A stretch of 64,000 nucleotides of DNA from Sclerodactyla briareus (Eukaryota; Echinodermata; Holothuroidea; Dendrochirotida; Sclerodactylidae): the NCBI GenBank assembly GCA_026419785.1, contig JAODTK010003521.1, forward strand, positions 124,001-188,000, given 5' to 3'. Positions 1-10,700 of the stretch are shown piece after piece; position 1 is the first letter of the stretch; each line of letters begins with the position of its first letter. Both the position numbers and the translations under genes were made by a program. Under the pieces are notes generated by a model. That model was not told the DNA's origin. It was given only the letters and a program-made list of their open reading frames with translations, and made no database searches.

Positions 1-270
1 ATTTTAACATAGACTAGAGGTCACTGCAGGTCATTCAGTGCGTCTTTTTTGCCTAATTTATTCCGAATTTCAGAGTATTTCGATTTCATGAAGCTTGATG
101 GTATGCTCCACCTAAAATGAGAAAATGGGTCAATGGAAGTTGAGTGTCGTGTCTAATTTGCATAACTAGGCAATTTCATTCACATTTCCACAAAACTTAT
201 ACTCATTTGGTTGACATGGTCAACAATCAGTCCTTAATGAATTTGAAATTTGATTAGTGAGCTGTTCTGT
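1..270 (+). repeat. GGTCA-family interspersed repeat, partial
   Basis: The stretch at about 180-260 (CACATTTCC.CAAAACTT, then ACATGGTCA, then CAGTCCTTA and GAATTTGAAATT) recurs in the same order and orientation at about 51,897-51,970. It also contains AGGTCA-type hexamers and TTTGCATAACTAGGCAATTT-like AT-rich text found in the repeat at 11.3-12.0 kb. It is therefore a dispersed repeat cut by the window edge. No coding potential is seen. Confidence 0.6.
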
Positions 271-339
271 TAAATGCTAATACACACATCTGACAGTAAC
301 TCATGGAATGACTTATAATTGTTTGCATGGTGACTGATG

Positions 340-590
340 GAAGAAACCACTGATCGCGCACCAGGCGAGACACTGGGGGCGATCGCCTTGTTTTGGTGCT
401 ATCCTTGGTGTGTTAACGTGTGTTAACATGACAGTGTGTGTGTATCAAACCTGCCTTTTTAACACGATAACTCGACCCCCGCTAAATGGATGAAGCTCAT
501 GCTTGGTATGTTGGTTTCCTTTGATGATTACATGATCCTGATTGTTTCTGTGTCAGGTCAAAGACCATGCCCTTACTGAAATTTCATATA
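340..590 (+). repeat. HINE-like element, left part (hairpin plus first core unit)
   Basis: An imperfect stem at about 358-400 (GCACCAGGCGA against TCGCC..TGGTGC, holding the palindrome GGCGATCGCC) is followed by a short GTGTGTGT run (433-443). Next comes TTTTTAACACGATAACTCGA and a unit closely matching the 313-bp core unit of 12.2-15.0 kb (GATGAAGCTCATGCTTGGTATG, then GTCAGGTCAAAGACC). The core is interrupted after about 590 by the 65-bp array and resumes at 1825. That the whole stretch 340-2070 is one element is inference. Confidence 0.5.
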
Positions 591-594
591 TGAC

Positions 595-1625
595 ATTATA
601 ACTGGATATATCTAGTTGAATAAAGAATTGATATGGCCATATACAAAACCTTGCATAACTTGATATAGAGCCTGCCCAGATATAGGTATACAGTTGTAAA
701 TGGCCGTATAAAGCCCCATATAACTTGATATAGAGCCTGCCCAGATATAGGTATACAGTTGTAAATGGCCGTATAAAGCCCCATATAACTTGATATAGAG
801 CCCACCCAGCGATAGGTATACAGTTGTAAATGGCCGTATAAAGCCCCATATAACTTGATATAGAGCCCACCCAGCGATAGGTATACAGTTGTAAATGGCC
901 GTATAAAGCCCCATATAATTTTATGTAGAGGCTGCACAAATAAACAGGTATAGTTTTATATGACCATTAATGTCCCATATGACTTTGCTATAAATATAGA
1001 GCCTACCCAGATATAGGTATACAGTTGTAAATGGCCGTATAAAGCCCCAATTTACTTGATGTAGAACCTACTTTGATATAGAGCATACAGTTTCATGTGG
1101 CCATATAAAGCCCTATATAACTCATAGAGCTTACCCAGAAATAGATATAACATTTCATATGGCCATATAAACCCCTATATAACTTGATATAGAGCCTGCC
1201 CAGATATAGGTATACCCTAATGGCCATTATAAACAGATAAAGCCCCAAATAATTTGATATAGAATCTATACAGAAATAGGTATAACATTTCATAAGGCCA
1301 TATAAGCCCCTATATAACTTGATAGAGGCTGCCCAGATATAGGTATACAGTTTTATATGGCAATATATAAGGCTCCCTCATAAGTCGATGTAGAAGCTGC
1401 CCAGGTGGTATTATATGGTTTTATATGACCCTATAAAGCCTACCTAGATATAATATGGCGATATTAAGCCCCGTATCACTTGATTTAGAGGCTAACTAAA
1501 GGTACCAGTATATACAGCTTTATAGGGCAATATTTCTATGGAAAGATGAACCAATTGAGCCAACTTGATGTAGAGCCTACCCAGATATAGGTATACAATT
1601 TCATATGGCCATATAAAATCCCGTA
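595..1625. repeat. 65-bp tandem array (about 15 units, diverging rightwards)
   Basis: The unit TTGATATAGAGCC..CCCAGATATAGGTATACAG..ATGGCC.TATAAAGCCCC repeats with an exact 65-bp step at 660, 725, 790, 855 and about 920. It then decays with length changes through about 1620. The first five units are nearly identical, so recent amplification is confined to the left end. Because 65 is not a multiple of 3 and the unit lacks stops on the minus strand, all three minus frames stay open over 553-939 and give a Tyr/Ile/Leu-rich 65-residue period. I read this as a consequence of unit composition, not as a gene. Confidence 0.9.
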
Positions 1626-1824
1626 TCACTTTCATGTGGAGACAGAAATGGCAAGCTTTAGGGTTGCCGGGTTATTCTTCAGTTTTTCGGCTGAATTCTA
1701 GACAGGAATGCGCATATTCAGGAATTTGAAATGGTGTAGCGAATTTCTGGCGAACATTAAAGAAAAAATCATGGATTGATCTAAGTAATAGTAACATGCA
1801 TCTAAGGTCAAAAGAGCTAAGAGT

Positions 1825-2075
1825 CTGACATTCTTGTTAACACGATAATTCCAGAATGCATGGTCTGATTAAGTTTATCTTTGGTGTACAGCTTTCTAAT
1901 GAGGAGTTCATGAAAATCATACTGTGTTATGTCGTAGGAGCGGGGTCACTTTCGGCAGACATGGGGAATTTGTTGGAAATATTTGATATTTTTGCATAGT
2001 TCAGCTTGTTTACGCGATAACTAGACTCTACTGGCAGACCTCGATGGACGAAGCTCCATTGTTTCTGTTAGCTCA
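1825..2075 (+). repeat. HINE-like core unit, right of the 65-bp array
   Basis: TTGTTAACACGATAATTCCAG, TCTGATTAAGTTTATCTTTGGTGTACAG (shown in part), GCTTTCTAATGAGGAG and then TGTTTACGCGATAACTAGAC match the order of blocks in the 313-bp unit at 12.2-15.0 kb and the array at 38.4 kb. It looks like the same element that begins at 340, with the 65-bp array lying inside it. Confidence 0.5.
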
Positions 2076-2109
2076 CCCCAGCATGTGCTGGGTCAGATAT
2101 TGTGATCCT

Positions 2110-2200
2110 GTGTAAGTCTGTCTACCTATCCATATATCTATCAGTAATATCAATCTGATTGATAATATTATCCACCATCCACCCATCCATCCAAATTTAA
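2110..2200. repeat. Low-complexity ATCC/ATCT-rich tract
   Basis: Short runs of CCATCC/TATC with an imperfect inverted repeat (AATATCAAT..ATTGATAATATT) around 2140-2172. Simple-sequence DNA only. Confidence 0.5.
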
Positions 2201-2492
2201 CAGTGACGTCGGAATCCGTGTGTTTTGTGTTCGCTGTTTTGCCTTTGTTCTGTTGTGTCTGCATCGTGAGTTGCTTCTACGTACTTCGGTGGTAGTGGTT
2301 TGGCTATTAGGCCTTTGATTTCTACATTCCTTAGCCTGGCCTACACCTTCCTGTCTTCCGTTAATGTGTATTCAGTCCTAGGCTATATTGATTTTCCCCT
2401 GCCCGGTGTAGTCATTGGCGAAAGGTACCTCGTGTGCTCTATTGTTGCGCATTGACCTATTGTTGCGCATTCACCGATGTTGTGGGAGCCGT

Positions 2493-2660
2493 GGTTACAA
2501 TTCTTTGGTGGATATTTATTGTAAAAAATTGGGAACGGAGTAAAAATTGTTGTATTAATATTTCCACCTGTGAAAACATAGCTGGTTTACATTCTGTGGT
2601 GGATATTTATTGTAAAAAATTGGGAACGGAGTAAAAATTGTTGTATTAATATTTTCACTG
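2493..2660. repeat. 91-bp direct repeat, two copies
   Basis: The block GGTGGATATTTATTGTAAAA through GTTGTATTAATATT occurs at 2507 and again at 2598, nearly identical over more than 55 bases. It is a tandem duplication with a 91-bp step. A small open frame over it (2434-2634) simply reads the duplication and is not supported as a gene. Confidence 0.85.
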
Positions 2661-3111
2661 TTGTTTATTTATTAGCTGTCGCTCGGGTGTTCCAGCCTCT
2701 GAGCACAGGCTGGCTGAGTGTCTGTTATGGGATTGAAAGGCAAATTAGTCGTCTGGCAAGTTAGTCGTCTCGGAGATGTGAAATGTGGGCGAAATTTCAC
2801 AAATCGGGGTTGAACTTTTTTTTACGGGAGTTAATTTTGAGGAGGCTAGAAAGAATGGGTTCGTATAGGTTAGGGCCGAGAAATTTGGCATATTTGGTGT
2901 ATTTATTTTGTTTTCACAAAACATATATACAATGTGAAGGAAGTCTCCTACAAAAGCTTATTAGCTCAACAAATCAGGAGACTCCCTGTAAGGAAGACGA
3001 AAGGAGTAGAAAAAAAAGAAAATATTACACACTAAGTGTGAACATATAGAATAAGTTACAGTACCGGTACAACAAAGTTCATATCGTAACAATTACTAAA
3101 CTATCCCAAAA

Positions 3112-5770
3112 GTCGTATCAAGAATAATCGATGCTTTTCAATATGTTCAAGAACTTCACAATCAGACTATTTCTAATGATCTTGATTGGTTTGTTTATTT
3201 GTGTTTGTCAACTGAAAGTGAATCCATACGTTGGTAGCACGACTCTAGGGCTTAACATTCCTACAGACGAATTAATTGTGAAGAAATGTACATTGGTCGA
3301 TTGCCTAGTATTATAGTGGTACACCTCGGCATTTTAGTAAAGTAATTAGTGAATGCAACGTGCAGGCCATGCCATGTTAAAGCAAAGTGGCGACATTAAG
3401 TCGGATAAGTCTTTAATTTAAGTTAGGTTTAGGACTTTTAACAAAAGGGCTATTGTTCACACGTGATCTGAATGGGATATATGTCGTATAGCTTTTTCCT
3501 GTAACATATTAGTGAATAAAAATTGCATAAAAGGTTACCAGCCAGATAGTACAGAGGAAGATATCTGTGGGGCGATTAGAGTGGTTTAATAAGCTGTAGT
3601 ATCGCTCGCGGCAAGAAATGTTTTGAGTTTTGATTAAAATTCCAACCCAAGGGGCGATTTTATCACGCACTTTGGAGATTTGCTCCTTCCAGGTAAGCTT
3701 ACTATCGATAACAAAGCCCAAAATTCAGTCGTGTTGACTTGTTTCAAGACATGCCACCCATAGTAATATTTTTAGCCAGCCTTAAAAACCTCTACAACGA
3801 GTTGCCAAGCATATATTTAGTCTACCAATATGAGAGAGACAACTATTCACTGAGGAACAGTATTAATTATCAAGCTCAGATGACATTGTAGTATGTAAGG
3901 AGTTTGCATGTTCAACTGATCGAAGGAAGAAAATATGAGTTCATCAGCAAATAGGGTAATATTGGCAATTTTTGAGACATGGACGCCGATTGTCATTGAC
4001 ATATAGGATAAAAAGCAGAGGCCCTAAAATGGAACCTTGTGGTACGCCATATTGGGTTTACAAAGATAAGAGTGTGCACTTTTGTAACCCTAAAACCTAA
4101 ATTTAGGGTTTGACCCTTATCCCGTAATGGAATAATTTACCGAGCACGATGTGTGATTTATGGTGTCGCAAGCCTTGGAGAGCTGTCCAAAGAACACACG
4201 CACGCAAGCTGCATCTGCTCAGGGCAAATTCAGTAGAATAACCAGATCTAAAACCGTTCTGCTGATCACATAAAGATCATATTGTTAAGAAATTAAAATG
4301 CGATTAAAAACATAATTCTTTCAATGATTTTTGAAAAACTGAAAGCAATGAATTGTCTGTAATTCTCATCTGAATCATCACACCCTGTTCGACTCTTGGG
4401 ATAACTTGGCAATCTAGTAAATTCTGGAAAAGTACCAATTTCAAAGGAGAAGTTGATATGTGACATAACGGGGTTGGAAAATCTGATATTATATTTTAAT
4501 TATACCCGGTTTGAAGTCATCGTAGCCCGCTGCTTTATTTGTCTCAAACACGTAGCGGGCAACCTTTGAGAACTCGTCCTCAGATACCGGGTTACAGTGA
4601 ATGAGATTGTCATCCGGTTCACTATGCATAAAAGCACTGGACGTTTACGGGAATTAATTTTACCAGCCAGTGAAGGAGGACCCAATGATTAACAAAGAAA
4701 TAATTAAAGCCATTTGAAGATCGTCATCATTAGTATCGTTTGGTCGTAGTTTCGGAAAGAAGCTGGATATGAAGACTGTTTGGCCTCCTATGCATGATTC
4801 TTTTTGCGATCAAGTACTTTTGAATCATGCCTAGATTATAAAACTTTTGTTAAAGTACAAATGTTCTAGAGCTTAATAACATGGTGTAGCTATTACGAAA
4901 GGCAGTGTAATTGGCTTATTACTCTCCGGCGGGATTCTACAGAGGTTGAAAAAATCCTGTTTCTCTTCTTGATAGAATCAGTTAGCCCTTTTGTGACCAA
5001 GGGGTGTTTCTTTTACGATTTTTTTTTTTTTTTCGTTTATTCCGAATATAGTATGGAAAACACTTGTCCTAGATTAAATTTAAAGATTATTAGACTGATT
5101 GTATGAATAAGAACCTCATTGGTTAGTTAAGACTACATCCAATGCATTCGGCCGTTTGAGATATAATCGCTGAATATTATTTTGGTAATTGCGAACTCTT
5201 GTTGGCTCTTCTGTATTTGTATAAAAAACTTTAGTTAAACACGGTAAAGTGGTCACTGAGGCAGTAATGAAAATCCCGAAAAACAATAAGCAGAGGTAAC
5301 ATAGTTAGTAATGTTAGCAATAAGCGTAGCCGAGGTGGTATCGCTTATACGGATGGGTTAGTAATTGTTGGAACAACCCGTGCATGCGAGTGAACGGTAC
5401 GTAGAATCCTGTAGATTTCCGCTTGTCAGAAGATCGATATTGTAAACTCCCATATATAGATCAGATTTCGGTGGGTATGTAGTTGAGAAACCACGTGCAA
5501 ATGTAGTGTTATTTTTTTTCAAAACATTAACTACCCCTCCTCCCCTTCTGTCGCCACGATGCTGCTCTATTAGTGTTGATTTTGTTCATTCGCGCCCAGG
5601 TTTCTGAGAAACAATAAAGCAAAGTCAGTTCGAGAAGTGAGATAAAGTGTTATATCATTAAAATTTTGATTAAGGCTTCGGCTGTTATGATGAAAGATAA
5701 AGAAATCATCAATTGCGCATGCTGTGAGGTTATTAAAAGAACTGATAATTAAATACTTGCATAAAATCAT
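3112..5770 (-). pseudogene. LINE ORF2 (endonuclease-reverse transcriptase), frameshifted
   Basis: ORF2 proteins nick target DNA and copy the element RNA in place. Visible landmarks on the minus strand, in order: an EN start with FHHNSRSLNQNF (about 5700-5665); RRGGGVVN (about 5550-5530); SATLI and FGIFIT near the EN end (about 5330-5255); KHPLVTKGLTDSIKKRN (about 5012-4960); GPPSLAGKI (about 4680-4655); NKAAGYDDFKPGIIK (about 4540-4490); NYRQF with FSKIIERI (about 4375-4315); QNGFRSGYSTEFAL (about 4265-4225); LSKACDTINH (about 4185-4155); GVPQGSILGPLLF (about 4048-4005); LFADE (about 3952-3937); GFVIDSKLTWKEQISKV (about 3720-3665); LQEKAIRHISHS (about 3510-3475); and a YNTRQS block with a KFLNILK tail (about 3285-3130). 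The catalytic box reads FADE where FADD/YADD is expected. At least half a dozen frame changes separate these blocks, so no intact protein exists. The plus-strand frame at 3131-3316 is antisense to the C-terminal domain. Confidence 0.88.
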
Positions 5771-6002
5771 CTTTCTGGTAAAATAGCGTTTGTGAAGTCA
5801 TTCCTAAATAATCATCAACTCAATTGTCGTCAAATATAGAGCTGCCATCATCCGAGAAACTATTATAGTTCATGTCAGAACGATGTGTGTTGTATTAAGG
5901 GCAGCCATCGTGACATAAGGATCAACAGAACGGACATCATGGTTGTTGTTTATTGGCACTTCTTAGGTGTGGCAAGTCCTTAGAGGCTGGTGTTTGTCGC
6001 CT

Positions 6003-6561
6003 CTAGTCGGTTTGGGGACGAACTGATAGGTTTCTTCTTTCTGTTTTGGCATTTAATTGTGTTCGCCTGTCGTTGAACGTCTTGAGGGCCACCGGCGGCT
6101 TTACTGCTGTTGTCTGGTTATTGGTATTATCTTTGTTGTTGTCTTTATTAGCTGCTGACCTGGTAGCTCCGGTGGGATTATCTCTCTTAGCATTGTTTAC
6201 TTCCTGAAGCACTTGTAATTTGTTCGGTTTGCCTTTTGGATGCTGTTGGTGGGCTCCTGGGTATACCTGGGATTCCGTGACCGTTTGTTTTCGCCTGAGT
6301 GATCGCCATCGCTGTGGTAGACGCACTTTCATTACTCGTGATTGTTGTCGTTCGGTCAGCGTTGACATAGTACATAGTCTCATCGTTGTACTGGTATTCT
6401 TCGGGACAATTGAAGCTTTTGTGACCGTAGTCGCCATAAAGCATCGTATAGAAGGGGGGCAATATGCCTCCTTGTGCCCTTAGCGGTTGAGACTCTATAC
6501 ACACATATTTGGGGCAGTTTTCCGCATAACGTGGTCGGTTTTCAAGAGGCATAAGTTGCAT
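6003..6561 (-). pseudogene. Probable LINE ORF1 remnant (zinc-knuckle region)
   Basis: Two overlapping minus-strand frames (6561-6187 and 6437-6003) lie just upstream of ORF2 on the same strand. The first contains YGDYGHKSFNCPEEY, which keeps the GHxxxxC half of a CCHC zinc knuckle while the leading cysteines are lost. The second is hydrophilic and Asn/Thr/Lys/Arg-rich, as is common downstream of ORF1 knuckles. LINE ORF1 proteins bind element RNA. The assignment rests on position and the half-knuckle. A frame change between the two frames would join them. The plus-strand frame at 6220-6483 is the antisense shadow. Confidence 0.5.
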
Positions 6562-6769
6562 TACTTTTAGTTGTCCTTATGTTTTATACTCGGCACGGAC
6601 TGACGGTCAGTGACAAATGTATTACATTTTCGGAGTTAGACAGCGAAGTTAGGGGCGCGTGACACTAATGGAGGATGTTAAGGAGGAGCTGTTGTAGGTC
6701 AAGGCGTGACAAAGACGGGGTCATGATCACCGTGCAGTATTATTATCCGGCGCGCACCGAGAGTTTTGT

Positions 6770-7030
6770 CTTGCTGAGGGGGGGGGGGGGGGGGGGGGGG
6801 GATAGGTCGGAACCCAAGGGAAGGTGCGCCCTCATTATTGACCTCCAACCTCCCTATTGGCAATAATTACATTTATGGGCCCTGCTAGACACATGCCTGT
6901 TGCAATTTTTTTTTCGGCTAATAACATCTGCAAAACTACGGGTACTGGTCAAAAAAAAGCAGTTTTGTGTTTAAAATGTATTAGTCACTTGGGTCCTGGG
7001 AGGGTGCGGACCCCCCCCCCCTCCTCCGTG
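6770..7030 (-). repeat. Poly-C-bearing interspersed repeat, copy 1 (minus orientation), with a 24-base G run
   Basis: The reverse complement reads GTAGTTTTGCAGATGTTATT, then CATGTGTCTAG, CCAATAGGGAGGTTGGAGG, ATGAGGGCGCACCTTCCCTT, then GGGTTCCGACC and a C run (6778-6801 as G on the plus strand). The same order occurs at 8580-8830 and 26,905-27,145. Mobility is inferred from the three dispersed copies. No terminal repeats are identified. Confidence 0.6.
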
Positions 7031-7039
7031 GGTAACGCC

Positions 7040-7975
7040 CCCGCTAATTCATCACTCAGTGCGCTGCAAGTTGCGGAGTTAGTTCAAGAGGGTCAGGTTT
7101 TGAAAGGCGTTGCCGGGCGTCGGTGCGGGGAAAAGGATGAGCCACACGCACTATTTGTCTTCTTTCCCCTCGATAATGTTCGAGTATTAAGGAATACCGT
7201 GGTTCGCAGCTTTTAGTCCAAAGATGGCAAATCTGGACTTGGTATAGGACATTTCCACACGGTAACATCCCGGGAATGTTTCTGTATAGCAAGATCTCTG
7301 TCAGATACTCTCCGTGGCCTTGGTGTGTGGAGTTTAATGTCATTTGTAACTCGAAGTATCGCGGAGATATCAGTAGTAGTTTTGTCAATTACATGGTGGT
7401 TATAAAATTGTTTTTTCCGTGTCACTCAAGTTAGGTATTCCTATTCTTTACTAGTTTGGATTAAATTGTTTAACATTCTCCTAACTGCTCTGATGGCAAC
7501 AAATCACACTCTAACTTCTCGACATACTCAAGTTTCCGGTAATAATAATACCACCATCGTGGGTCCGCATGTCCAATTCCCCCCACGAATTCCCCTGGTG
7601 TGATGGTGGTCCTTACAGTCATGGGTCAGGCTTTTCAATTTTACAAAACACACAACAACTGCAGTACTGTTTCTTTTCAGGCTTTATCAGGAAAACACAA
7701 CAACTTGGATTTAGTCCTGATATGGATCCATAGGGTAGGTGAGTGAGGCACTTGGCCTGATTCGTTATAATGGTTCAATGATGTTGATTCATAGCCTGTT
7801 TTTCTTGGAAAGTTGTGAGATTATTAGAGTGTATAGGCCTATTACTTGGGAGAGGCGCCGTAATAAATAAAATTTTTTGTTCGGGCAATAGAAAGGAAGC
7901 GAAATTGGTGGTGTCCTTTATCGTTCTTCGGGCACCGTTGTCGATCTGGGTCAGTTCAAAGCTCAACAAAAACAT
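7040..7975. other. Unassigned stretch
   Basis: No convincing gene, RNA or repeat. Small open frames here (for example 7056-7388 minus) have no recognisable motif. Confidence 0.5.
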
Positions 7976-8225
7976 GTGTCAAGCATATCGTTTCTGGTGC
8001 CTAACAAACCCTTTTTCGATTTTGAGAAGAATTGCTTCTAATACTAAAGACAGTCCTCGTGCGTTTTTCACCTATGTTAAATATAAGTATAGTAAATTTG
8101 AAGACAGCCTTGGATTATTTTAGATTCCATGACGGCAGAAACGACCATGGGCGAATAGTCAGGATATGCCTAGAGTTCTTTACATTATTTCCTTCGTTTT
8201 CCATTCAACACTGAAGATTTGAAAT
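7975..8225 (+). pseudogene. LINE ORF2 fragment, linker region before the reverse transcriptase
   Basis: Plus-strand translation gives RRIASNTKDSPRAFFTYVKY followed by FEDSLGL. This is the familiar pre-RT block of CR1/L2/jockey-type polymerases (I-A-x-N-x-K-x-x-P-x-A-F-F-x-Y-V, then a D-S-x-G-x-L block). It is followed, across a frame change, by DGRN..LEFFTLFPSF and, in another frame, NTED, which resemble the FF-x-S-V-F-T-x-E-D block that normally comes next. No RT palm follows. It is a short broken fragment, unrelated in orientation to the large LINE at 3-6.5 kb. Confidence 0.5.
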
Positions 8226-8579
8226 TAGGAGGGGCTTGTTTGTTGTGTGCCTCCAATAGTATTAGCGATTTGGTTTTGTACGCGAAGTCTTGGATAGGGA
8301 GATACATTTCTAACTGACCGAAGGGGGTCACCAGTGGGTGTTTTCCAAGGGCTGTTTTTGGTCTCTTATGACGTTTCTTTTGCAGTTGAAAATTGCGGAC
8401 GGACCATTTATAAAGAAACTCAGCCATGATAACCATCCTTTGAACCAAAAACCCTTTGTCCCAATCTTAGTAATCCAACCTAATTTACAGGAGAATACTC
8501 AGTTTTACAACTTCGATTTTTATACATAAAACTTTCATACTATTTTCTGATAATTGGTCATGTCTCATGGACTCATCTT

Positions 8580-8830
8580 TTTCATAAGAGCCCCCCCTCC
8601 CCCGGGCGTCAAGTGATCAATACCTTTTTAACACAGTAGAGGTTTTGCAGCTTCTGTCATTTTAGCAATATTGCAGCAGCATGTGTTCCCTACTGTCTAG
8701 GGGGGGGCCCTTAAATCGTACTTCTTGGCCAATAGGGAGGGTGAGAGGCAAAAAATGAGGGCGTACTTTTCCCTTGGGTGCCAACCTCAAACCCCCCCCC
8801 CCCCCCCCCCCCCCAAGAAAAAAAATCTCT
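8580..8830 (+). repeat. Poly-C-bearing interspersed repeat, copy 2, with a 23-base C run
   Basis: Begins with a C-rich patch (8590-8603), then AGTAGAGGTTTTGCAGCTTC, TAGCAATATTGCAGCAGCA, GGCCAATAGGGAGG, ATGAGGGCGTACTTTTCCCT and TGGGTGCCAACC before the C run at 8792-8814. Colinear with 26,905-27,145 and with the reverse complement of 6770-7030. Confidence 0.65.
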
Positions 8831-8924
8831 CCGGTAAATCGCGTCTGGCTGTCAGTATCGAATATTGGGCGAGCAGGCCTTCGGGTCATAAGGAATTATT
8901 GTCCCTTTTGTTGTCCTGAACCTT

Positions 8925-8995
8925 TGTCTTGTATTTTTGTACGTTTGTATATGTTTTAATGTAAGCAAATGTATGGAAATGAAATGAAATGAAAA
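8925..8995 (+). repeat. Possible LINE 3' end with an ATGAA-type tail
   Basis: TTGTATTTTTGTACGTTTG and a T-rich stretch are followed by GGAAATGAAATGAAATGAAA. Short ATGAA-type tails of this kind close L2/CR1-like LINEs. No coding block is attached, so the call is tentative. Confidence 0.4.
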
Positions 8996-9499
8996 AAAGC
9001 TATAATAAGTGACACTGAATTATCAGAATGATCTGTGACTTTGATGTGCTGGTTCAGCGGTTACAGTAATGCTTATGGTGCCCAAAGTAAAATGTGCACC
9101 AAGTCATGGCGCGTACACACGCAGCCAAAGATTTAGCTGAAAGATCTTTCAACAACCCCCTGGCAAGAAATTACATACCAGTGCCAAACTAACTTCCTCC
9201 TATACTCGTCATCATTAACATAGTGAACAACGCAACTAATGCGGTATTGATCTTTTGGCCAAATCTCCAACCTTTTTAACAGAAGAAACTTTTCAACTCA
9301 CCTAAAATCTAAATTTTCATTCTGAGCAGGCAACTAGCAGAATAGTTAATCACAATAATCACAATACCTGTGGATACATATTATTATTCAAAAGCTTGTC
9401 TCACTCCAGTTTTGAGAACAATATGGGAAAAGTTAATGATTGTCAATGTCCATTACCAAGCCATGTTCATTGAGTGGTACATGAAAAGTTGGGTCCAGT

Positions 9500-10700
9500 G
9501 ATAGCACAAAGTTGGGTCGAGTGGTAGCCACACGGATGAACAGAACTTCCATACACTATTCCTCTGAGATGTTCAGTCAATTGTCGAACATGGAATTTAT
9601 CAGTATTTTAAGCTGTTTTGCCCACCATAACACGAATAATGGAGCGTGTGGGTGATGTGTTTCATACGACTATCAGTGTATAATTAGTCGGGTTAATATA
9701 ACGTATACCCTAAAAATGCAAGAGAGCTTTCAATGACATTTTCAATAGTATTTTTGGTCTGGAGAATGACATACTTAAAACTAGGGGCCAAAATCGGTGC
9801 ACCAGAAAGACTCCAAAATGGCGTCATTCACACACAACCGCCGCTGCTGCTGGAAAAATTCCACACCATTAACTGTTTCAGAATAATTGTGGATGAACGG
9901 TGTAGTCCAGCGACATGTTGACAACATAGGTCAAATATGAATCTGAACTCAGTGGCAAGAGGATGGGTCCCCTCGGATCAGTAGTTACGCATCTTGACTC
10001 ATCGTGGTTCCTTGTCTGGTATTCTCCCAATCGCGGGAAACACGATACTAAACTTCAGTCTGGTGAACTTTTTTTTCTTCCCCAATATATAGTCACCATG
10101 GAATATAATTTATACGACAAAAAATACAACCGATAGTTCACATCATGGTTTAGTAGTCTATAGTTCCTGAAATAAACTATTGTTGCAAGAGATAATATCG
10201 TGTATCATAGAAATTGAATTATCAACGTGATTGAACTCCCAGAATTTGTTTGATAATGAATACATCATTTTTGCCCAGGAATCAATGCATAAGTCTCAAG
10301 GTCATTAGGTTAATGGTCGAAGGAAGTCGGGTAGATCACCAGATGTAGGTTCGCACAGGCGAACAAAATTCTCCATTACGCCATTCCCTGAACGATTCGT
10401 TGCGAAAATTATGAGGTATCTGGCGATAGTGTGCGATAAGCAGTGTTTTAGTCGTCAGTGCAATTGTTGTATTGGTGAGTTGGTGCAACACGACGAGTCT
10501 CGTCGTCACAAAAAATGACCCCCGAAGTCACATTTCACCAGGTCAAATGAAGTCAAAGGTCAAAACAAAATGGAGGTGTAAAAGTTGGTCACGAGATGTA
10601 GTTCACCAGACGAAAACTTTCCATACCACATTGCTCTGAATATTCGTTGCCAGGATATAGAAGATTGCCCTATAGGTGACCTTCATGACCTTAGACCTGA
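9500..10700 (+). repeat. Diverged dispersed units (three copies of a 100-bp block)
   Basis: A block resembling CACCAGATG.AGTTC.CAC, then CGAACA.AACTTTCCAT, then CATTCC(C)TGAA..TTCGTTG appears near 9510-9600, 10,335-10,420 and 10,595-10,660. The second and third are about 255 bp apart. GGTCA words (10,300, 10,540-10,560) link it loosely to the other GGTCA arrays. Too decayed to delimit. Confidence 0.4.

Larger units (their letters stand above)
2880..6561 (-). mobile_element. Degenerate non-LTR retrotransposon (LINE), jockey/CR1-like, minus strand
   Basis: Read on the minus strand, the order is ORF1-like zinc-knuckle remnant (6561-6003), apurinic endonuclease (about 5770-5250), linker, reverse transcriptase (about 5010-3500), C-terminal domain (3500-3115) and a 3' non-coding end closing near 2885 with AAAACAAAATAAATACACC. 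Domain order and several RT signature blocks are visible, although the frame shifts repeatedly. About 3.7 kb survives, near the length expected for such an element. Many stops and indels and an altered catalytic box make it inactive. The clade is uncertain: the text resembles jockey/CR1-superfamily EN-RT proteins common in marine invertebrates. I did not find target-site duplications. Confidence 0.85.

Noticed and set aside
2077-2092. Palindrome CCCAGCATGTGCTGGG as a regulatory site
   Set aside because: Lies at the edge of a repeat unit; nothing else supports a site.
3131-3316. Plus-strand hydrophobic frame resembling a membrane protein
   Set aside because: It is the antisense of the LINE C-terminal domain (YNTRQS block on the minus strand).
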